A DNA stretch of 64,000 nt from assembly GCA_016630955.3 (NCBI GenBank), contig CM049986.1:1984001-2048000 (forward strand). Direction: 5' to 3'. The notes below the pieces were generated by a model that was not told where the DNA came from, did no database searches, and saw nothing but the letters and a program-made list of their open reading frames with translations. The position numbers were made by a program, and so were the translations under genes. The DNA is from Didymella arachidicola (lineage: Eukaryota; Ascomycota; Dothideomycetes; Pleosporales; Didymellaceae). Shown here piece after piece: positions 58,900 through 64,000 of the stretch (its first letter is position 1; each line of letters begins with the position of its first letter).

Positions 58900-60922
58900 G
58901 TTTTGAGACAGTGTTGTAGATTGTACAGACAGCATACATCTCCTTTGTTCAAGTGTTGAACCTGGGGCTGTGGGCGTTCGGATGGGGTTACGGGCATATA
59001 CTTTGCTATTGGCGTTGGAGGCGCTCGAGCACATGCTTGCGCTGATTCACTGGTCATGGTCAACGCACTGCATTTTGCTTTGATTTTGTCACGATAGTTA
59101 CGACGTTAAGTTCTCATGTACTTTCATCTATTAATTTCACGGGTCATCACTCCTTCCTTATCCCCGCCCACGAGGTCGACCTTGCTAGCACAGCAGCTCG
59201 CTCCGCGTCGAGCGCACTCTCCATCAATGTCAGAACCTTCTCACCTATACATAGTCCAAGTCAATCGCTTCGCCAGAAACCTTGTCAACAAGGTGATATG
59301 GCCCAGTGTGGAGCACTCCAATCGGATGGCTCACCTAGCGAGTCCAAGAATGGCTTATCAGCCTCAGCCACCAACATGCAAGAATTGCGACATTCGGTAG
59401 CGATCAGACCACGAACGTCGCGTCTCAACCAGACTGCTGTCCCCATCGGTGTCGTGCAGCCAGCCATGGGAGATCGACCTCTGATATATTAGGGCAGAGA
59501 AGGATTCAAAGTCACATCGTATCTTTTGCAGAAAAACAAGCTATACTGCAGCTTCGATGTCCTGCAGTCCCTGCGCGACTTGCAGGCAGCGCTGCAACTG
59601 CACGCTAAGTTGATATGTGAGTACGAACATCACACCAAAGACACGAGCGCATGCATGTGCTTGCCGGCTCACCGATCCTACGAAAGAAGGAGTCCTCCAC
59701 CATTTCGGGAATATTCGCAACGCTATGGTAGCGTAGTGACCATCACTGGCTTTGAGTCTTGCCGATTTCCTCAAGTGAAGAAGTTCGGCTCACCAACACA
59801 CATGGCAAACATGAGGAATGCTAGCAGTGGTGTACGTCATGCGGCTTACTCCTAGCGATAGCGGATGCTGAAATACTACATGAATGCGAGTCTGACTAAG
59901 TTCAACCAATTCCTAGAGGTCAGAATGGGCAGACTTGGAGCGGTGACCGAATCAGGACACGATTATGACCTGACAATCCCAGCTTCACTCGTACCATGAG
60001 CGTTGGCACATGCAAGTACAGCCCGCCTTGTCAGCCTCCATTCAGGCTTATATGGGGTCGGCGACTTGTGCTCGGGGCACGCTGCGGAGATCCGGGCTCA
60101 GCGGCTATGCGCCCAGGACAGGGGATAGGTAGCGCGGATCCATGTAAATGCGGGAGATAGTCGATCGTGTATTGAAACACGGGATGCTTAATCATTCTGC
60201 CTCGAGTCGGATACGCTGGCGTGCAGGGAGTGGTGTTCATATTTGGTTGACTTGGAACCGCTATTGATCAGTAATGCTGCGGCATTTCGAGATCACCTCT
60301 GCACCAGCGATGATCCTCGATAGCGTGGAGTTAGGGCATTGCAGAAGCCTTGCCCGCCGTTGAGTAAGCGGTTGCTTGTTTGCAGCCTTCTGGCGAATAC
60401 GAGCTCCTCCGTCAGCCACGCCGCAGACAAGCAACCCCGGACATCCAGCGGATCTGCGTCCGGCACTTCTCCAGAATCTCCACGATAACGGAACACCCTG
60501 GTCCGTGTTGCCAGTCTGAACGTAGATTCCGCTGGTGGCTGCCCGATGGGTTTGGGCTTCAGCTGAGACGACGTTATTGCCGTTCGGCTGGAGCAGGTAC
60601 CGCCGGTATTGAGAGGCTAACCAGCATGCCCAAGTGATGGAGTCATGCTGACAAGCGAGTCTAGTGTTAGTTGCAACTCGGTACACCGAGTCCGGCCGTC
60701 CGCTCGGAAGGTCGAGATACATGAGCGGAGCGGAGAGCCAAGAGATGGCGGAGCGGGACCGCGGGGCACCCTCCTGCGGCAAACACCACAAACATCGATA
60801 TCGCTATCGCGAGGAACCACTTTTGCGCGACGCTTATCCGCCATCCGCGTCAGAGCACTCAATTCCCTGCTGATTGTTCGTGTACAGTCTTTCAGCGATC
60901 GCTCTGCCCTCAACGCACCGCA
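58900..60922. other. Intergenic between PKS and prefoldin gene
   Basis: About 2 kb after the PKS. Short overlapping frames only, with one GC-rich part at about 60300-60900 that includes the prefoldin promoter. I see no RNA gene or mobile element. Confidence 0.5.
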
Positions 60923-61648
60923 ATGCCGGACGTAGTCAAGCTGGCGCAGTAAGAAGCTTCACTTCTCAAACAACAACCACTAACGTGTCCAAGGGAAGCG
61001 GAGACGAACCCGCGGGGTATTCCTAAAGCTCCGTTCGTCGATCGCGTCGAAGACTATGTTACCGACCGCTCGGAGGTGGAGAGCACCATCAACAGCTTCA
61101 AGGAGATGATATCGTACGCATCCACGCCCAACGAACCCACGACCCAACCTCACAATGGCTAGAAAATACCAGTTCATGCAGGCGAACACACAGCGGCGAG
61201 CAGCAGGGTTAAAGGACAAGATCCCAGACATCCAGAAGACACTGGAGACCGTCAAGTTCCTGAAGACAAGAGGAGAGGACGCAGACCCCATCGAGACCAC
61301 GTTCGAGCTGAACGACACACTGTTCGCAAAGGCAGAGGTGCCGCCGACAGACGAGGTGTACCTGTGGCTGGGTGCAAACGTCATGCTGGCATACCCCATA
61401 CCCGAGGCGGTGGAGCTGCTCTCGTCGAAGCTGTCGACTGCCAAGGCGAGTCTGGCGACGTGCGAGGAGGACTTGGACTTCCTGAGGGAGCAGATCACGG
61501 TATGTAGGCTGTAGTTTGGGGAGGAGAAGCTGACATGTGGCAGACACTGGAGGTCGCGTTCGCACGGGTGTACAACTGGGATGTCGCGCAGAGGCGGAAA
61601 GACCGCGAGGCAGGCGAGGCAGACGACAGGGGCAAGGGCAAAAAATGA
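60923..61648 (+). CDS. PAC10: Prefoldin subunit 3 (Pac10/VBP1)
   Basis: Alpha-type subunit of the hexameric cytosolic prefoldin chaperone, which passes unfolded actin and tubulin to the CCT chaperonin. Four exons (60923-60948, 60994-61113, 61163-61499, 61544-61648) with introns of 45, 49 and 44 nt close to 195 residues, normal for the family. Conserved segments are GIPKAPFVDRVEDYV at the start, KYQFMQ at the third exon border, the LNDTLFAKAEVP beta-hairpin and VYLWLGANVMLAYP, then a second long helix (LLSSKLSTAKASLATCEEDLDFLREQIT). The C-terminus (FARVYNWDVAQRRK) matches the family and ends in a basic tail. Without splicing, a spurious start at 61155 would be chosen. It is convergent with the hydrolase gene 116 bp away. 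Confidence 0.94.
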
Positions 61649-61764
61649 GCGCTGGACGGTCGACGAAGAGGACATTCGAGCATTTGCGGGCGTCACAGAG
61701 ATACCAGAATGAACCAAGTCAAGAGGCAATAAACAGGCGTGTCAAACGCAGAGTTGCGATTGTC

Positions 61765-62892
61765 CTACAACTTTCCATGTAACGGCTTCTTCCACTTGTT
61801 CGCCCGCCAGTCGTTGATCTGGACGAGACCTTGGATTTCCTTCGCGCCCGGCTGGATTTTCTCGCCAACGCTGAAGTCGTGCGCTGCAACCACCCAGATG
61901 CTGTCCTTCTCCGCGAATGCCTTCGCACGGTAGATGGTGTCGAGCGCCGGCTCAGGGTCACTGTGCATACCGCCCTTTGAGTACGGCGGACGGGCTGTCC
62001 TCCTCGGTTCCTTCAGCAGCTCAGGGTGGTGGAAGCAGTCGCCCGCCAGGAGGACGAATGTGTCGTCTCCAGAACCTGTTGAGGTTCGAACAAGCATCAT
62101 CTGATGCCCTGCGGAATAGCCGGGCGCGTCGATAAGGTAAGCTGAGCCGTCCCCAAAAACATCAAACGCGCGGTCAAATGACCCAAGGCCTATCCATTCA
62201 GCCTTTCTCAGAGCAACAGCATTGTAGAGTCCCTTCAGGAGGCCCTCCATCGCCTTCCCAGCTCTCTTGTCCTTGGCTTCCTTCAGAAGCTCATCTGGCA
62301 CAAAGGCCTCGAAGATCTGCCTGCTCCCATCTGTTGGTAGCGTCTCGCTCAACGTCGGCGCATCATCATCCACGGGATACCCAGGCCGAGCGTAGGTGCA
62401 GCATGTAGGTCCTACCCACAGTTCTGCGTTCCCAAAGCCAGCTTTTGCGCCATCACCAACGTGATCGAAGTGCATGTGCGAGAAGATGACGGCCTTGACT
62501 TTCTCCGGTTGCTGCTCTGGTGATCCGTACTCTTGCAATATCTCCGCTGGCGACTTTGGCTCGCAGTCAAATTGAGGGAGTACGTCCTTGACGATGGTGG
62601 GAGGGAGGTTCTCCAGATCTTTGCGAATGCCTAGATTGAAGAGGTATTTGTCTCCCGTGGCGGTGTGCTCGATCAGGAAGACGTAGTCCGGAGCATAGAA
62701 CTTCTTCGGCCTGTCATCTTTCTGACCGCTGTCCTTCGGGTCTATCGGTTTGTCTGGTCCAGGCAGAAGTGCCATGTCTGTGGGTATGGCAAGCCCACCG
62801 GCTTGGATGAGATGGACCTTGCACGTTGCTGATCCAGATGGAATTGGATGCCACGGCAGATCCGGGGGACGTGAATCGAAGGAAACGGACAT
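61765..62892 (-). CDS. Metallo-beta-lactamase-fold hydrolase
   Basis: Single-exon gene of 375 residues with a metallo-beta-lactamase fold. The zinc-binding motif HMHFDH is at 139-144, followed by later metal ligands in a GDCFHH segment (about 290-295) and AAHDFSVGE near 343. The N-terminus has no signal peptide. The family includes lactonases, glyoxalase II-like and other hydrolases; substrate cannot be told, though fungal relatives are sometimes annotated as N-acyl-homoserine lactonase-like. It is convergent with the prefoldin gene. A short diverged copy of its HHPELLKEPRRTA segment lies at 63045-63082, upstream of its start. Confidence 0.88.
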   Translation of the reverse strand: MSVSFDSRPPDLPWHPIPSGSATCKVHLIQAGGLAIPTDMALLPGPDKPIDPKDSGQKDDRPKKFYAPDYVFLIEHTATGDKYLFNLGIRKDLENLPPTIVKDVLPQFDCEPKSPAEILQEYGSPEQQPEKVKAVIFSHMHFDHVGDGAKAGFGNAELWVGPTCCTYARPGYPVDDDAPTLSETLPTDGSRQIFEAFVPDELLKEAKDKRAGKAMEGLLKGLYNAVALRKAEWIGLGSFDRAFDVFGDGSAYLIDAPGYSAGHQMMLVRTSTGSGDDTFVLLAGDCFHHPELLKEPRRTARPPYSKGGMHSDPEPALDTIYRAKAFAEKDSIWVVAAHDFSVGEKIQPGAKEIQGLVQINDWRANKWKKPLHGKL

Positions 62893-63044
62893 TCTCTGGT
62901 TGATAGTTTTGGGAGGACCGCATCCTCATGTTCGTTGAAGGTCGCTCCACTAGTCTCAATGACGTCACATCTTGTTTCCTGAGATGGTTGGAAATGAATG
63001 TTTGGGCTTGGACAAGTCAATTCCCTACTACACCTATCATCACA

Positions 63045-63082
63045 GCGGTCCTCCTCGGTTCCTTCAACAGCTCATGGTGCTG
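63045..63082. repeat. Short diverged duplicate of hydrolase coding sequence
   Basis: This 38-bp segment matches 61994-62031, inside the hydrolase gene, at 34 of 38 positions in the same orientation. On the minus strand it would read QHHELLKEPRRTAV against the parent FHHPELLKEPRRTA. It lies between the hydrolase start and the coiled-coil gene. It looks like a relic of a second hydrolase copy or a short local duplication. Confidence 0.7.
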
Positions 63083-63088
63083 TTTCTC

Positions 63089-63559
63089 TCACTCACCACC
63101 TTTCTTCTCCTTGAGGGCCTCTTCCCAGTCGTACCTCATCTCCTTGGAGGCCTCTTCACGGTCGTGCCTCACCTCCTTGAGGGCCTCCTCGTGGTCCGCT
63201 GCAATTGCGCGAACAGCAGCATCGTGCTCGGTCTTCTTCCGCAGGGCTTCCCGCAGCGACCGATTCTCATTCTCAAGGAACTTGAGAGTCCCGGAAATCT
63301 GCTCATTGAGCATTTCAGGGACGTCATACTGCAGTATCAGTGACTGCAGGTTCGTCAGCCGAGTGCTGTCTCTCTCGGGCTCACCGTCTGTCTTCTCAAA
63401 TCGCTGACTGCTCTCAGCAACGTCCTCCAGCTTCCTCTCTTGACTTGGGTCAAGCGCCTCCTGGTGGCTCGCTTCATTGGTGCGAATAGCACCACTCTGC
63501 TCTTGCTCGGCTTCGCCGAGAGCCTCTTCATTGTTCAGAGCATCCGTCTCGCCTGGCAT
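63089..63559 (-). CDS. Acidic coiled-coil protein with 11-residue repeats, unknown function
   Basis: Frame of 156 residues from an ATG at 63559. It is very rich in Glu, Lys, Arg and Asp. Residues about 85-155 are predicted coiled coil, with three successive 11-residue units (EEALKEVRHDR, EEASKEMRYDW, EEALKEKKGG) visible as 33-bp tandem repeats (about 63090-63190). The frame ends at a TGA next to a GTGAGTG that could be a donor, so a further exon is possible. The ATG lies right beside a good 3' splice site (acceptor after 63553), and an upstream frame at 63608-63781 could be the true first exon except for an intervening stop. I recognise no family. Confidence 0.5.
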   Translation of the reverse strand: MPGETDALNNEEALGEAEQEQSGAIRTNEASHQEALDPSQERKLEDVAESSQRFEKTDGEPERDSTRLTNLQSLILQYDVPEMLNEQISGTLKFLENENRSLREALRKKTEHDAAVRAIAADHEEALKEVRHDREEASKEMRYDWEEALKEKKGGE

Positions 63560-63607
63560 ATGTTAGCACTTCAATTTCAATACGGAGTCAAACTAACTCT
63601 GCTGTGT

Positions 63608-63781
63608 CTATCCATAGGTCGCCATGACCGAGTTGAGATGCGCCGCAGTTTCCTCCAACGCTCGGAAGTCGGTCTCTGAGATTGGGCCGTCGCCATCTCT
63701 GTCGTCGTCATCAGAGGCAGCGCATGCTCGCTGCCACATGGCCACATGCATTGGAGTGCGCAAAGTAGGACGCCTCGGCAT
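63608..63781 (-). pseudogene. Possible first exon separated by in-frame TAG from coiled-coil gene
   Basis: The ATG at 63781 opens a 57-codon frame (MPRRPTLRTPMHVAMWQR and an acidic SDDDDRDGDG) ending at TAG (63608-63610). Four codons farther on, a GTTAGT donor at 63597 and an acceptor at 63553 would splice in the correct phase onto the coiled-coil frame. With the stop the joined protein cannot be made, so this is either a pseudogene, a separate short frame, an error in the sequence, or an exon spliced some other way. Confidence 0.35.
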
Positions 63782-64000
63782 TGTGGTGGTGTGGTGACAA
63801 GTCAGTCCGCCAGCTTAGCAGTTGGCATATTCAACGTGCTAGACCATATTCGAGCTCACCCTCACCCGCACCTGCCCCACCCGCTAGGGCAACAATGCAC
63901 ATGGTCTGTGGAAAGAAGTTTCTGCCGTCTTCTTTCCTCTCTGACTGCGACATCACTTCTACAATGTCGGCACGTCAGGGTTTGCGCCCTGCAGATGGGC

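Noticed and set aside
60261..60791. 176-codon minus-strand frame
   Set aside because: No recognisable motif and Arg/Ser/Trp-rich composition typical of non-coding GC-rich DNA.
63964..64000. ATG with good context opening a plus-strand frame to the right edge
   Set aside because: Only 12 codons visible, so it cannot be supported as a gene.

Overview
This window is nuclear DNA from a filamentous ascomycete, most probably a Dothideomycete of the order Pleosporales. Genes carry short introns (mostly 44-69 nt) with GT...AG borders and CTNAC-type branch sites, and gene families are typically fungal (FKS1 glucan synthase, GH72 transglycosylase, WSC protein, FluG, Zn2Cys6 regulator, non-reducing PKS). 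A melanin trio of BRN1, CMR1 and PKS lying together is known from Cochliobolus, Alternaria and relatives, which is why I favour Pleosporales. The exact species cannot be read from the sequence.

Left part (1-31604) is mostly housekeeping. It holds the 5' two thirds of FKS1 on the minus strand (cut by the window edge), a GPI-anchored GH72-X8 glucanosyltransferase, a FluG-type amidohydrolase/glutamine-synthetase fusion, a large mitochondrial-looking protein of unknown function, a WSC-domain membrane protein, RPAP1/Rba50, two small proteins of unknown function, COG3, the mitochondrial RCC1-like FMP25 and a secreted repeat-rich protein. Most minus-strand genes needed their introns rebuilt by hand; all joined frames given here close exactly.

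Centre and right (33253-58899) is a DHN-melanin gene cluster: 1,3,8-trihydroxynaphthalene reductase (BRN1, minus), the C2H2 plus Zn2Cys6 regulator CMR1 (minus) and a SAT-KS-AT-PT-ACP-ACP-TE polyketide synthase (plus). The PKS makes the naphthol precursor, BRN1 reduces hydroxynaphthalene intermediates, and CMR1 is the expected transcriptional activator of both. Scytalone dehydratase is not in the window. The cluster is spread thinly: 4.2 kb without a gene between BRN1 and CMR1, and 10.9 kb without a recognisable gene between the divergent CMR1 and PKS start codons.

Right edge (60923-64000) has prefoldin subunit 3, a metallo-beta-lactamase-fold hydrolase convergent with it, and a coiled-coil protein with 11-residue repeats whose upstream exon is separated from it by an in-frame stop. 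I did not find tRNA or rRNA genes, an intact transposon or a CRISPR array. The most unusual items are the very long gene-free spacer inside the melanin cluster, a near-perfect 31-bp inverted repeat downstream of BRN1, a short diverged copy of the hydrolase gene beside its parent, and the broken-looking coiled-coil gene. I see no clear evidence for a wholly new biological system.
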